Source: an uncultured Veillonellaceae bacterium
Lineage (GTDB): Bacteria > Bacillota > Negativicutes > Selenomonadales > Selenomonadaceae
Assembly (NCBI GenBank): GCA_900314825.1
Contig: OMWS01000011.1
Span: 1 to 64,000 of the forward strand
Length of the DNA: 64,000 nt
Direction of reading: 5' to 3'
Shown: positions 50,593 to 59,743 of the stretch, one piece after another
Layout of the letters: the number at the start of each line of letters is the position of its first letter
How positions within the stretch are numbered: the stretch's first letter is position 1
The notes under the pieces: generated by a model
What the model was told of the DNA's origin: nothing
Databases searched by the model: none
What the model saw: only the letters and a program-made list of their open reading frames with translations
Translations under genes and position numbers: made by a program

Positions 50593-50635
50593 TCTTATGA
50601 AACTGTTCCAGTTAATGAAACAATCTTTTTGTAGC

Positions 50636-52285
50636 TCAGATCACCCAGTTATTTGGCGTGACGGTCGCGTCGAGGAGCGTGGCGTGGAGGATCGTGTTCG
50701 CGATGGTGGCGGCGTCTGTTGCACCATTGGCGAGATCGCTCCAGGCTTTTGCGTGCGGGAGGTTTGCGAGTGCGGATGCTGCATCTTCGCTCTTCGCAGC
50801 AACGAGGACGATTAATCCAGCATTGAGGAGATGCTGCGTCGTTGAGGCAGCGTCATCGGTTGCCTCTGGCGTGTAAAGGTATGTATGACGGCCGCTGCGG
50901 ACGAGGGTGTACTCGGCTTCAGCGATAGCGGCGGAGGTGACGTTATCTTGCGGTGCGAAGACGACCGCGAGTGGCGTCTGCCAGTTCAGCGCGCTGCGCA
51001 TAGCGGGCGTGGCCTCAAAACGTGCCGCGTTGCTGCTTCCAATCGTGCGGACGACGCCGGCCGCGGCTGTGCTGTTCGTGATGCGGTCGATGAGGATGAG
51101 CTCGCCTTGCGTGCGGTGCGCGCTGAATGGCGCGAGCACGATGGGCTCGGTGACCGCGATGTCCACGAGCGCGATTTCATTTTTCTGGAGCGTGTCTGCT
51201 GGCTCATGCTCGCCCGTGTTGATGTCGATTCGATATTCAATCTTTGACAAGATGGCAGGAATCTGGCGCGTGCCGAGCTGGAGAAGGAAATTCTTGCCGA
51301 CGGTGAGCTCGGCATCATCCATCCAGAGGAGTTCTGCTTGGAAGGAATCAGCAAGTTCGAGGCCGCTGTCCTTTTCGAGCACGCTGCCGCGCGAGACATC
51401 GACTTCGCGGCTGAGCTGGATGGTCACGGGCTGGCCGGTGAACGCAGATTTTTCTTCATGGTCGGCGACAAGGATGCTTTTGACCTCGGCGGATTCGCCG
51501 CTCGGCAGCACGCGGATCGTGTCGCCGATGGAGACGCTGCCGCTTTCGATCTGGCCCTCAAAGCCGCGGAACGTATGGTCAGGGCGGCAGACACGCTGCA
51601 CGGGCAGATAAAAGCCTTGCTCGACGGCGGCATTCGTCGTGACATCGACTGTTTCCAGATACGGCAAGAGCGCTTTCCCTGTGTACCAAGGCATGGCATC
51701 GGATTTCTTTGTGACGTTGTCGCCCTCCGTCGCAGAGACGGGGATGATGACGACGTTTTCAAGGTTCAGTTCGCGTTCGAGTTCCTGGATTTGCTTGGCG
51801 ATTTCGTTGAACCGCACTTCGTCGTAATGGATCAAATCCATCTTGTTGACAGCAAACACAAAATACCGGATGCCCATGAGCGCGCAGATGCGGGCGTGGC
51901 GGCGCGTCTGCGTCAGCACGCCCTGTGTCGCATCGACGAGGATGATGGCAAGATCCGCGAACGACGCGCCGCAGGCCATGTTGCGCGTGTATTCCTCGTG
52001 GCCGGGCGTATCGGCGCAGATGAAGCTGCGGCTCTCCGTTGTGAAATAGCGATATGCGACGTCAATCGTGATGCCTTGCTCGCGCTCGGCGAGGAGGCCG
52101 TCGAGGAGCAGCGAGTAGTCGATGGCACCGCCGCGGCTGCCGACTTTCGAATCGAGCAGCAGCGCTTCCTTCTGGTCGGCGTAGAGGAGCTTCGCATCGT
52201 AGAGCAGGTGGCCGATCAGCGTGGATTTGCCGTCGTCGACGCTGCCGCACGTAATGAATTTCAACAGGTCGTTCTTTTCGTTCAT
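50636..52285 (-). CDS. cysN: Sulfate adenylyltransferase GTPase subunit CysN, with degenerate APS-kinase-like tail
   Basis: GTPase subunit (549 aa) coupling GTP hydrolysis to APS formation by CysD. G1 CGSVDDGKSTLIGHLLYD near residue 13, G3 DTPGHEEYTRNM, G4 NKMDL and EF-Tu-like beta-barrels up to about residue 435. It is longer than plain CysN (about 475) and shorter than CysNC (about 630). The last 110 residues (PLAVVFAPQDNVTSAAIAEA ... RSGRHTYLYTPEA ... LLNAGLIVLVAAKSED) follow the outline of CysC, but the P-loop GLSGSGKST is replaced by APQDNVTSA. It overlaps cysD by 1 bp. Confidence 0.92.
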   Translation of the reverse strand: MNEKNDLLKFITCGSVDDGKSTLIGHLLYDAKLLYADQKEALLLDSKVGSRGGAIDYSLLLDGLLAEREQGITIDVAYRYFTTESRSFICADTPGHEEYTRNMACGASFADLAIILVDATQGVLTQTRRHARICALMGIRYFVFAVNKMDLIHYDEVRFNEIAKQIQELERELNLENVVIIPVSATEGDNVTKKSDAMPWYTGKALLPYLETVDVTTNAAVEQGFYLPVQRVCRPDHTFRGFEGQIESGSVSIGDTIRVLPSGESAEVKSILVADHEEKSAFTGQPVTIQLSREVDVSRGSVLEKDSGLELADSFQAELLWMDDAELTVGKNFLLQLGTRQIPAILSKIEYRIDINTGEHEPADTLQKNEIALVDIAVTEPIVLAPFSAHRTQGELILIDRITNSTAAAGVVRTIGSSNAARFEATPAMRSALNWQTPLAVVFAPQDNVTSAAIAEAEYTLVRSGRHTYLYTPEATDDAASTTQHLLNAGLIVLVAAKSEDAASALANLPHAKAWSDLANGATDAATIANTILHATLLDATVTPNNWVI

Positions 52286-53196
52286 CAGAAATAGCCCTCC
52301 CGTTTGCGTTTCTCCATGGAGCCGGCGCCGCCGTCGTGGTCGATGACGCGGCTCGTGCGCTCGGATTCGACCGCGCCGAGCGTCTCCTGCACGATGGCTT
52401 CGAGGGAGCCTGCCGTCGATTCCACGCCGCCCGTCAGCGGATAGCAGCCGAGCGTGCGGAAGCGGATGACTTTGTGCTGAATGTCTTCGGGCTTCAGGTT
52501 CAGCTTTTTCACGATGCGGTCATCATCGACCATGATGATGTTGCCGTCGCGCTCGATGCACGGGCGTTCTTTCGCGAAATAAAGCGAGACGATCTCGAGC
52601 CGCTCGCGGAGGATGTACTGCCAGATGTCCGTTTCCGTCCAATTGGAAAGCGGGAACACGCGGATGCTTTCGCCGGGATGGAGCTGCGCGTTGTAGAGCC
52701 GCCAGAGCTCGGGGCGCTGGTTCTTCGGGTCCCAGGCCTGCGCCGCGTTGCGGAACGAAAAGACGCGTTCTTTTGCGCGTGATTTTTCCTCATCGCGCCG
52801 CCCACCGCCAAATGCCGCCATGAAGCCGTACTTCGTCAGCGCCTGCTTCAGCGCTTGCGTCTTCATGATGTCCGTGTACGACGCGCCGTGGTCGAAGGGA
52901 TTGATGCCGGCTTTGATGCCGTCTTCATTCTTGTACTCGATCATGTTGAGGCCGTATTTTTTCGCCTGCGCGTCGCGGAACGCGATCATCTCGTGGAATT
53001 TCCACGTCGTGTTGACGTGAAGGAACGGAAATGGCGGTTTCTCTGGATAAAAAGCCTTGAGCGCGAGGTGCATCATGACCGTGCTGTCCTTGCCAATGGA
53101 GTACAGCATGACCGGCTTCGCGCACTCGGCGGCGACTTCGCGGATGATGTAAATGGCCTCGGCTTCGAGCGCGTCGAGGTGCGACAGTTTTCCCAT
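52285..53196 (-). CDS. cysD: Sulfate adenylyltransferase catalytic subunit CysD
   Basis: ATP sulfurylase small subunit (303 aa) forming adenosine 5'-phosphosulfate from sulfate and ATP. The PP-loop-type nucleotide site is [21 protein letters not shown] near residues 28-48. The conserved [40 protein letters not shown] and [15 protein letters not shown] segments follow. AAGGAAG precedes the ATG at 53196; a TTG at 53214 is in frame but less likely. It is followed by cysN with a TGATG overlap and preceded 27 bp upstream by aprB. Confidence 0.95.
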   Translation of the reverse strand: MGKLSHLDALEAEAIYIIREVAAECAKPVMLYSIGKDSTVMMHLALKAFYPEKPPFPFLHVNTTWKFHEMIAFRDAQAKKYGLNMIEYKNEDGIKAGINPFDHGASYTDIMKTQALKQALTKYGFMAAFGGGRRDEEKSRAKERVFSFRNAAQAWDPKNQRPELWRLYNAQLHPGESIRVFPLSNWTETDIWQYILRERLEIVSLYFAKERPCIERDGNIIMVDDDRIVKKLNLKPEDIQHKVIRFRTLGCYPLTGGVESTAGSLEAIVQETLGAVESERTSRVIDHDGGAGSMEKRKREGYF

Positions 53197-53223
53197 GGAG
53201 CTCTTCCTTTCCAAAGGCGGACG

Positions 53224-53535
53224 TCAGTAGGCGTTCGCCTGTTTTTTGTTCACGGTAATGCGTTGTTCCGTACCGTCCGCGAGTTGCAATTCCCACGTGA
53301 GTTCGTCGGCACTGTCATGCGCAAACAGTTTGCCGCCAGCGCCGCCGAGCGTCGCTTCGAGCGTGAAGAAGATTGCATTGCGCGGGCATTCCTTCACGCA
53401 GGCCGTGCATCCCCAGCAGTCGCGTGCGTCGCGGATTGTGGCTTTGTGATCGCGAAGGAACAGCAGGTTGCCAGGACAGACGTCCGTGCAACGGCCGCAG
53501 CCGATGCAGTTGTTTGTTTCAATACGAATGCTCAA
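53224..53535 (-). CDS. aprB: APS reductase beta subunit-like two-cluster ferredoxin (AprB, short form)
   Basis: Iron-sulfur protein of 103 residues with two 4Fe-4S motifs, CIGCGRCTDVCPG near residue 10 and CWGCTACVKECPRNA near residue 47. A C-terminal beta-rich tail follows (LTWELQLADGTEQRITVNK). The tail resembles AprB but is shorter than in sulfate reducers (about 150-165 aa). It would relay electrons to the AprA flavoprotein. The start is TTG at 53535, with GAGGTG just upstream and the expected LSIRIETNNCIGC N-terminus. A repeat element separates it from aprA upstream. Confidence 0.82.
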   Translation of the reverse strand: MSIRIETNNCIGCGRCTDVCPGNLLFLRDHKATIRDARDCWGCTACVKECPRNAIFFTLEATLGGAGGKLFAHDSADELTWELQLADGTEQRITVNKKQANAY

Positions 53536-53565
53536 TGTATCACCTCGTTTGTTACGTTTATCGAT

Positions 53566-53797
53566 AGAGAGCAGCCTCTCCCTCAGGGAGAGGACAGGCG
53601 CGGAGCGAAGCGCAGCGCCAGGAGAGGGTCGCTGTACGGCTGATGAAATCGCAGGTTGTTTGATGTCGCCGGTGCGCGCAGGCACTTCAAGCGTTTCGCG
53701 TGCGCACCCGCGAGAAGTTACGGTGTACAAGTTCTTCTGTCCTGCAGGGGACCCTTTCCACCGCTTCGCGGTCCCCCTTCCCCTGGGGGGAAGGCTG
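53566..53797. repeat. Divergent copy of the palindromic intergenic repeat between aprA and aprB
   Basis: Left arm AGCAGCCTCTCCCTCAGGGAGAGG, a different inner hairpin GGCGCGGAGCGAAGCGCAGCGCC, then GGAGAGGGTCGC. A separate central section contains GGTGCGCGCAGGCAC...GTGCGCACC. The right side has ACCCTTTCCACC, CCGCTTCGCGG and CCCCTTCCCCTGGGGGGAAGG. The two halves come from different subtypes. Confidence 0.65.
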
Positions 53798-53811
53798 CAG
53801 TTTGAGAGGCT

Positions 53812-55500
53812 TTATTTCACGAGCTCTCTCAAAATAATCTCAACTTTACCATTCGCAAGCTTAGAGTTCACATATTTCTCGAATGCCGGATTTTTCTCGG
53901 GATAGTCGAGGTTTTCCGCGAAGCTGTGCCAACGGGTTTCTTTGCGCGCTTTGAGATGTTCAATCAGCACTTTGCAGACGAGCAGGCGCTCTTGGAGTTC
54001 GAAGATTTTCAAGAGGCCGTAGAAGTCGGTCGCTCTTAACGTTGCCGCAAGCTTTGCGATGCGTTCGATATGCTTGGCGGCGAGCGTCAGTTGGCGTTCG
54101 GTGTAACGGTAGCTCGTGGAAATGCCGCCAGCGTATTCGTCCATGGTTTGTTGCATCGCTTCTTCGAGCGCGTCGACGGTGAAGAGTAGTGGTTCGCTTG
54201 GAGTGGTAAGCAACGACTGGACCTTGGCCGCAACGTCGTTCACGGATTCCGTGGGAGACGGATCGCGGGATTGTTCGTTCTGCGTATGTTCTATCGACTG
54301 CGCGACGAACGCCACTGCGCCTTCGGCGGCGATCTTGCCTTCGACGAACGCGCCCGTCACGTATTTCTGCGGGCAGCCGCCCGCGACGTCGCCAGCGGCG
54401 AAGAGGCCGGGCACGGTCGTTTGTCGGTCTTTGTCCACCCAGTAGCCGCTGGCCGTATGGCCGCCGACGACATAGGGCTCCGTGCCCTCGACCGCGACAT
54501 TTGCCGTGCGCGGGCCGAGGCCGGTCTCGCGCCATTTCATCGTCTGCGCGGGTGCCATGTTGAGGTAGGCTTTTTCGAGCGACGTTTCTTGTTCCTCCGT
54601 AATGCCTTGTGTTTCGAGGTAGCAAGGGCCTCGCCCGGCCAAGTTTTCACTGACGACGGCGTAGAGGCGTTCAGATGTCGTATTCCCATACGCATCCTGA
54701 TACCGCTCGCCGCGCGCATTGACCTGTGGCGCGCCGACGCCCTGGGCGAGCGTGCCGGTCGGCGCGATCGTGTCCTTGCAACGGAGCGCGATGAAGCGCA
54801 TCTCAAAGCTCGTCATTTCCGCGCCTGCCCGGAGGCCCATCGCATAGCCTGAGCCGGTGTTGAATGGCGGATACCACATCGAGTGGCGGGCGGCGCCGGG
54901 ATGATTCGGGCGATAGAGACCGGCCGCGCCGCCCGTCGCGCAGATGACGGCATTTGAACGAACATACACGACGGCGTTTTCGCGTAACGCGATGCCCCAA
55001 GCGCCAGCGGCGTGACCGTTCGTGTCTTTGAGCAAATCCACAACATTCACGTGTTCGAGAACGTCCACATTCTTCGCTGCGCGCACAGCGTTGGCGAGAA
55101 TCGGCTTGATGTTTTCGCCGTTGATCTTGAGGTTGCGCCAGCCGCGCGAGACGTAGTTGCCATCCTTGTCCTTGAAGATGACGAGGCCGAGGTTTTCAAT
55201 TTCCTGCGTGACTTCGTTCAGCCCTTCGCTCATTTGAAGCAATAAATCTTCGCGCACGATGCCGTCCGCGTCGTTGCTCGCATAATCGACGTAATCCTGC
55301 GGCACATGGCCGGGCGTGATGTAGGCGTTCAGCGCGTTGACGCCAGCCGCGAGGCAGCCGCTGCGCTTGAGGCCGGCTTTTTCGAGCAGGACGACGGAAA
55401 GGTTCGGAGCTTCTTTTGCAAGCGTTAACGCCGCAAAGCAACCAGCAGCCCCACCGCCGATAATCAGGATGTCGGCGCGTTTTTCGATAACGTTCAACAT
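53812..55500 (-). CDS. aprA: Adenylylsulfate reductase alpha subunit-like flavoprotein (AprA)
   Basis: FAD enzyme (562 aa) of the succinate dehydrogenase/fumarate reductase/AprA superfamily, probably reducing APS to sulfite and AMP. FAD site IIGGGAAGCFAALTLA near residue 13; the AprA-like segments GVNALNAYITPGHVPQDYVDYASNDADGI, SMWYPPFNTGSGYAMGLRAGAEMTSFEMRFIALRCKDTIAPTG and GLFAAGDVAGGCPQKYVTGAFVEGKIAA follow in order. It is shorter than the 650-residue enzyme of sulfate reducers. GAGGTG supports the ATG at 55500. It is directly behind the sulfate importer ATPase gene and upstream of aprB and cysDN, so an assimilatory role is likely. Confidence 0.86.
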   Translation of the reverse strand: MLNVIEKRADILIIGGGAAGCFAALTLAKEAPNLSVVLLEKAGLKRSGCLAAGVNALNAYITPGHVPQDYVDYASNDADGIVREDLLLQMSEGLNEVTQEIENLGLVIFKDKDGNYVSRGWRNLKINGENIKPILANAVRAAKNVDVLEHVNVVDLLKDTNGHAAGAWGIALRENAVVYVRSNAVICATGGAAGLYRPNHPGAARHSMWYPPFNTGSGYAMGLRAGAEMTSFEMRFIALRCKDTIAPTGTLAQGVGAPQVNARGERYQDAYGNTTSERLYAVVSENLAGRGPCYLETQGITEEQETSLEKAYLNMAPAQTMKWRETGLGPRTANVAVEGTEPYVVGGHTASGYWVDKDRQTTVPGLFAAGDVAGGCPQKYVTGAFVEGKIAAEGAVAFVAQSIEHTQNEQSRDPSPTESVNDVAAKVQSLLTTPSEPLLFTVDALEEAMQQTMDEYAGGISTSYRYTERQLTLAAKHIERIAKLAATLRATDFYGLLKIFELQERLLVCKVLIEHLKARKETRWHSFAENLDYPEKNPAFEKYVNSKLANGKVEIILRELVK

Positions 55501-55507
55501 TTTCACC

Positions 55508-56584
55508 TCAGATCACGACAGAGTTCGTCTGCTTTGCGCGGTTCTCGAGGATCGCCGTCTTGCCGCCGGCGAAGCTGTAGACGCGATGGATGAAGACTTT
55601 GGCACGGTCGCCTTCGCGGAGCGGCGGCAGTTCGAGGCTGCGCGCGCCCTTCAAAAGCTGGCCTTTGACTTCGACATCGACTTCCGCATTATTGCCGCGG
55701 AAGTAAACGCCGCGCACGATGCCGTCTTCTGAGGCGAGCGGCATGAGCATTTCGCTGTCGCTCGCACCAATTTCGAGGAATTCGGGGCGAATGATGCCTT
55801 CGTGTTCGCCAGTAGTTGTTCCATTTTCAAAACCTTTGAAGACCGTGAAGTCCGGCACGTGCACGGCCTCGCCGATGAAATCGGCGACGAACGGTGTGCG
55901 CGGCTTTTGGTAGATCTCGATCGGCGTGCCCGTCTGCTCGATGCGGCCGCGATGCGTGATGATGATGTCGTCTGCGACTTCGACGGCTTCGTCTTGGTCG
56001 TGCGTGACGAAGATGCTCGTGATGCCGAGCTTGTGGATCGTCTGCCGCAGCCACTGGCGCAGTTCCTTGCGGACTTTCGCATCGATGGCGGCAAATGGCT
56101 CGTCGAGCAGCAGCAGTTCCGGCTCGGGGGCTAGCGCACGGGCAAACGCGACGCGCTGCCGCTGGCCGCCCGAGAGCTGCATGGGGTAGCGGTGGCCAAA
56201 GTCCTTCAGGCCGACCAGTTCCGTGAGCAAATCCACACGCTCGCGGATCTTCGCTTTCGCGGCCTTCTGGATTTTCAGGCCGAAGGCGATGTTTTCGCGC
56301 ACGGTCATGTAGCGGAACAGCGCGTAGTTCTGGAAGACGAAGCCGATGCCGCGCCTCCCTGGTGCGACGTCGTTGACGCGGCGGCCGCCGATGTAGATGT
56401 CGCCGCTGTCCGGGCGTTCGAGGCCTGCGATCATGCGCAGGATCGTCGTCTTGCCCGAGCCGGACGGCCCGAGGAGGCCGATGAGACGGCCTTTTTCGAT
56501 GGAAAAGGAGACGTCGCTCGACGCCTGGAACGAGCCGAACGATTTGTTGATATGGTTGAGCTTCACTTCGATATCACTTGGCAT
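55508..56584 (-). CDS. cysA: Sulfate/thiosulfate ABC importer ATPase CysA
   Basis: Cytoplasmic ATPase (358 aa) energising sulfate uptake. Walker A GPSGSGKTT near residue 39, signature LSGGQRQRVAFARALA, Walker B LLLLDEPFAAID, and His-loop TSIFVTHDQDEAVEVAD. The C-terminal regulatory TOBE-like domain (about 245-358) matches CysA. GAGGTG is 7 nt before the ATG at 56584. It overlaps cysW by 11 bp, and aprA starts 7 bp after its stop, so transport and APS reduction are coupled in one transcript. Confidence 0.93.
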   Translation of the reverse strand: MPSDIEVKLNHINKSFGSFQASSDVSFSIEKGRLIGLLGPSGSGKTTILRMIAGLERPDSGDIYIGGRRVNDVAPGRRGIGFVFQNYALFRYMTVRENIAFGLKIQKAAKAKIRERVDLLTELVGLKDFGHRYPMQLSGGQRQRVAFARALAPEPELLLLDEPFAAIDAKVRKELRQWLRQTIHKLGITSIFVTHDQDEAVEVADDIIITHRGRIEQTGTPIEIYQKPRTPFVADFIGEAVHVPDFTVFKGFENGTTTGEHEGIIRPEFLEIGASDSEMLMPLASEDGIVRGVYFRGNNAEVDVEVKGQLLKGARSLELPPLREGDRAKVFIHRVYSFAGGKTAILENRAKQTNSVVI

Positions 56585-57398
56585 GGGAAACACCTCTTTT
56601 CGCGTGCCACTCGATGACGTTGCGCAGGATGAGGATGAAGACGGCGAGCAGCACGAGGATGGACGCGACGGCAAATGCCGCCGTGAAATTGTATTCGTTG
56701 TAAAGAATCTCGATGTGGAGGGGCAGCGTATTCGTCTTGCCGCGCACATGGCCGGAGACGACGGATACCGCGCCAAATTCGCCCATGGCGCGCGCCGTGC
56801 AGAGGATCACGCCATACATGAGCGCCCACTTGATGTTTGGCAATGTGACGTAGCGGAACATCTGCCAGCCGCTCGCGCCGAGCGTCGCGGCCGCTTCCTC
56901 TTCATCACGCCCTTGCGCTTCCATGACGGGGATGAGCTCGCGCGTGATGAACGGGAATGTCACGAAGATCGTTGCGAGGATGATGCCCGGCACGGCGAAG
57001 ACGATGGCGATGTGCTCGGCGCGGAGGAACGGGTATAAAGGGCTCATGCGGCCGAACAGCATGATGAAAAACAGGCCGGCGACGACAGGCGAAATGGCGA
57101 ACGGCAGATCGATGAGCGAGCCGAGGAACGATTTGCCGCGAAATGTGTATTTCGTCAGCAGCCACGCGGACGCGAGGCCGAAGATCGTGTTGCAGATGAC
57201 GGCGAGAACCGTCGCTTCGAGCGTCAGATAGAGCGCTTTGACGGCGAATGGTTCTGTGATGGCCTGCTGATACGCCTGCCAGCCTTTGGCGAGCGCTTCG
57301 CTCGCGACGAGCACGAGCGGCAGCACGAGCATGACGAAAAGGAAGAGCGCTGCGAGGGCGATGAGCGCCCAGGCAAACGCGCCTTTTTTCTGGTTCAA
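56574..57398 (-). CDS. cysW: Sulfate/thiosulfate ABC importer permease CysW
   Basis: Membrane permease subunit (274 aa, about six helices). The BPD-type EAA loop with conserved Gly is seen in EEEAAATLGASGWQMFRYVTLPNIKWALMYG near residues 165-195. The N-terminal TLEATVLAVICNTIFGLASAWLLTKYTFRGK region is typical of CysW. It starts 3 bp after the cysT stop and overlaps cysA by 11 bp, consistent with tight coupling in the importer operon. Confidence 0.93.
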   Translation of the reverse strand: MNQKKGAFAWALIALAALFLFVMLVLPLVLVASEALAKGWQAYQQAITEPFAVKALYLTLEATVLAVICNTIFGLASAWLLTKYTFRGKSFLGSLIDLPFAISPVVAGLFFIMLFGRMSPLYPFLRAEHIAIVFAVPGIILATIFVTFPFITRELIPVMEAQGRDEEEAAATLGASGWQMFRYVTLPNIKWALMYGVILCTARAMGEFGAVSVVSGHVRGKTNTLPLHIEILYNEYNFTAAFAVASILVLLAVFILILRNVIEWHAKRGVSHAK

Positions 57399-57401
57399 TC
57401 G

Positions 57402-58226
57402 TCACACCCCCTGTTTGCGCACGATATAGCGCTGGTAGCCGTTCAACATGAGCAAAATCGCAAACGACAGCGCCATCATGACGATGGCGATCGCCGCTGC
57501 CGCTTGGTAATCAAATTGTTCAAGCTTCGCCATGATCAGGAGCGGCGCAATCTCGGTTTCGTATGGCAAGTTGCCGGCGATGAAGACGACGCTGCCGTAC
57601 TCGCCGATGCCGCGTGCGAATGCGAGCGCAAAACCCGTGAGGAGCGGCGACAGGAGCTCGGGGAAAATCACGCGGCGGAATGTCTCAAAGGGCGTCGCGC
57701 CGAACATCGTCGCTGCTTCTTCGAGGCTCGGGTCGAGGTCCCGCAGCACCGGCTGGACGCTGCGCGCGACGAACGGGATGCCGACGAAGATCAGCGCGAT
57801 CGTGATGCCGAGCACAGAGAAGGCCGACGGGATGCCAGCCGCGTAGAAAAACTTTCCGAGCCACCCGTTCTCCGCGTAGAGCGTCGTCAGCGCGATGCCC
57901 GCGACGGCCGTTGGCAACGCAAACGGCAGGTCGATGAGGCCGTCGAGCACGCGCTTGCCCGGGAACTCGTAGCGCACGAGCACCCAGGCGAGCACGAGGC
58001 CGAACACCGCATTGACAAGCGCCGCCGCGAGCGACGTGCCGAAGCTCACTTCGTACGCATGGAACACGCGCACATCCGTCACGACATCGAGGAATTTTTC
58101 CATACCCATGCCGCTGGAGTAAAGCAGGAATGCTGCGAGCGGCAGCAGGAGGATCAGCGAGAGGTAAAAGAACGTGATGCCGAACGTGAAGCGGAAGCCC
58201 GGAATCACATGGTTCGTTGCAATCAT
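57402..58226 (-). CDS. cysT: Sulfate/thiosulfate ABC importer permease CysT
   Basis: Membrane permease subunit (274 aa, about six helices), partner of CysW. The EAA loop is EEAATMFGATPFETFRRVIFPELLSPLLTGFALAFARGIGEYG. The LIDLPFALPTAVAGIALTTLY segment is characteristic of CysT/CysU. GAGGTG supports the ATG at 58226 against an in-frame upstream codon inside the repeat element. It is separated from the binding-protein gene sbp upstream by a type B repeat. Confidence 0.93.
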   Translation of the reverse strand: MIATNHVIPGFRFTFGITFFYLSLILLLPLAAFLLYSSGMGMEKFLDVVTDVRVFHAYEVSFGTSLAAALVNAVFGLVLAWVLVRYEFPGKRVLDGLIDLPFALPTAVAGIALTTLYAENGWLGKFFYAAGIPSAFSVLGITIALIFVGIPFVARSVQPVLRDLDPSLEEAATMFGATPFETFRRVIFPELLSPLLTGFALAFARGIGEYGSVVFIAGNLPYETEIAPLLIMAKLEQFDYQAAAAIAIVMMALSFAILLMLNGYQRYIVRKQGV

Positions 58227-58241
58227 GCAAACACCTCGGAA

Positions 58242-58500
58242 CGGTTGGGAAAGTGACGTATACAGCAGCCTCTCCCTCAGGGAGAGGGGGACCGCGTCAG
58301 CGGTGGAGAGGGTACTTGGGTGCGATAGCCAAACAGTTATAAAGATGTCACAAAGCATAAAGCCATTTATCTTAAAGCATGGTGCTTTGAAGATTTTCTC
58401 GTGATTGGAACAAATCGCACCCTAGTACCCGCTCCGCCTCGCATTCGCTCGGCACCTCTCCCAGAGGGAGAGGCTGCTGAAAAGTGATGTTCGGCAACAG
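58242..58500. repeat. Modular palindromic intergenic repeat, type B, between sbp and cysT
   Basis: Left end GTGACGTATACAGCAGCC, CTCTCCCTCAGGGAGAG, ACCGCGTCAGCGGT, GGAGAGGGTACTTGGGTGCGATAGCC. Central hairpin CAAAGCATAAAG / AAAGCATGGTGCTTTG, then AAATCGCACCCTAGTACCC, GCCTCGCATTCGCTCGGC, CTCTCCCAGAGGGAGAG, GCTGCTG and GTTCGGCAACAG. Confidence 0.82.
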
Positions 58501-58545
58501 AACAAAATGATTTGTCTAAGAGAACAACTCTGCGCATCTGTACTG

Positions 58546-59586
58546 TTACTTCTTCTCATAAATTTGATCGAACGTCCCGCCGTCGGCGAAGTGCTCTTTC
58601 TGCGCTTTCTGCCAGCCGCCGAACGCTTCGTCAATCGTCACGAGCGTCAGGGAAGGGAACGTGTCTTTGTACTTCGCAGCGATTTCTTCGTCGCGCGGGC
58701 GGTAGAAGTTCTTCGCGGCGATTTCCTGGCCTTCTTTGGAGTACAGGTAATTGATGTACGCCTCGGCGACTTTGCGCGTGCCTTTCTGGTCGACGACTTC
58801 GTCAACGACGGCGACGGACGGCTCGGCGAGGATGCTGAGCGATGGCACGACGATCTCGTACTTGTCCGGCTCTTCCTGCACGGAGAGCAGCGCCTCGTTC
58901 TCCCACGCGATCAACACGTCGCCCTGGCCGCGCTGGACGAACGAGGTCGTCGCGCCGCGCGCACCGGAGTCGAGAGCGACGACGTTTTGGAACAGCTTTT
59001 TGATGAAGCCTTTGACCTGTTCCGTGTCACCGTTGAACATCTTCTCTGCATAGGCCCACGCGCCAAGATAGTTCCAGCGCGCGCCGCCGGACGTCTTCGG
59101 GTTCGGCGTCACGACCTCGACGCCATCGCGGACGAGGTCATCCCAATCGTGGATGTTCTTCGGATTGCCCTTGCGCACGAGGAAGACAATCGTCGACGTG
59201 TAAGGCGCGGAGTTGTTCGGGAATTTTTTGATCCAGTCCTTGTCGATGAGCCCCGTCGCTGCGATTTCGTCCACGTCATACGCGAGCGCGAGCGTCACGA
59301 CATCGGCTTCGAGCCCTTCGCGCACGGAGCGCGCCTGCTTGCCCGAGCCGCCATGCGACTGCGTGAAGTTCACATGCTCGCCGGTCTCGGCTTCCCATTT
59401 CTTCGAAAAGCTCTCGTTGAACGCCTGGTAGAGTTCGCGCGTTGGATCGTACGAGACGTTGAGGAACGTCTGCCCGTCCGCGCTATCGGAAGAAGCCGCT
59501 TGCTGATCCCCGCCGCAGCCGGCCAGCACCCCCGTCATGAGGAAAAGACCTGTTGCCGCTGCTGCCAGCCATTTTTTCGCTTTCAT
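58546..59586 (-). CDS. sbp: Sulfate-binding lipoprotein of the ABC importer
   Basis: Periplasmic-side sulfate receptor (346 aa). The signal sequence ends in a lipobox (LMTGVLAGC), so Cys near residue 24 should be lipidated and anchor it to a membrane. The mature domain has the Sbp/CysP pattern: [53 protein letters not shown], and [25 protein letters not shown] at 9 nt supports the ATG at 59586 rather than 59592. A 35-bp hairpin lies in its leader (59613..59647). Confidence 0.93.
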   Translation of the reverse strand: MKAKKWLAAAATGLFLMTGVLAGCGGDQQAASSDSADGQTFLNVSYDPTRELYQAFNESFSKKWEAETGEHVNFTQSHGGSGKQARSVREGLEADVVTLALAYDVDEIAATGLIDKDWIKKFPNNSAPYTSTIVFLVRKGNPKNIHDWDDLVRDGVEVVTPNPKTSGGARWNYLGAWAYAEKMFNGDTEQVKGFIKKLFQNVVALDSGARGATTSFVQRGQGDVLIAWENEALLSVQEEPDKYEIVVPSLSILAEPSVAVVDEVVDQKGTRKVAEAYINYLYSKEGQEIAAKNFYRPRDEEIAAKYKDTFPSLTLVTIDEAFGGWQKAQKEHFADGGTFDQIYEKK

Positions 59587-59612
59587 GTTCATTCACTCCT
59601 TAAGCAGAGAAC

Positions 59613-59647
59613 CAAATCTGGAGGAGCGTTAGCGACGCTCAGATTTG
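59613..59647 (-). promoter_or_regulatory. Leader stem-loop upstream of sbp
   Basis: CAAATCTG pairs with CAGATTTG and the inner GAGCGT pairs with ACGCTC, with a 3-nt bulge and 5-nt loop, 27 nt before the sbp start. There is no U-run after it on the sbp strand, so it is not a standard terminator. It could be an mRNA stabiliser or protein-binding site. Confidence 0.4.
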
Positions 59648-59743
59648 TGTGAATCGCTTACGCAAAATCGCAAAGCAATTTTACGTTCAACATTAATTCA
59701 TATATGTTTACTAATTTGATAGGCGTAAAAAGCACACCAAACA

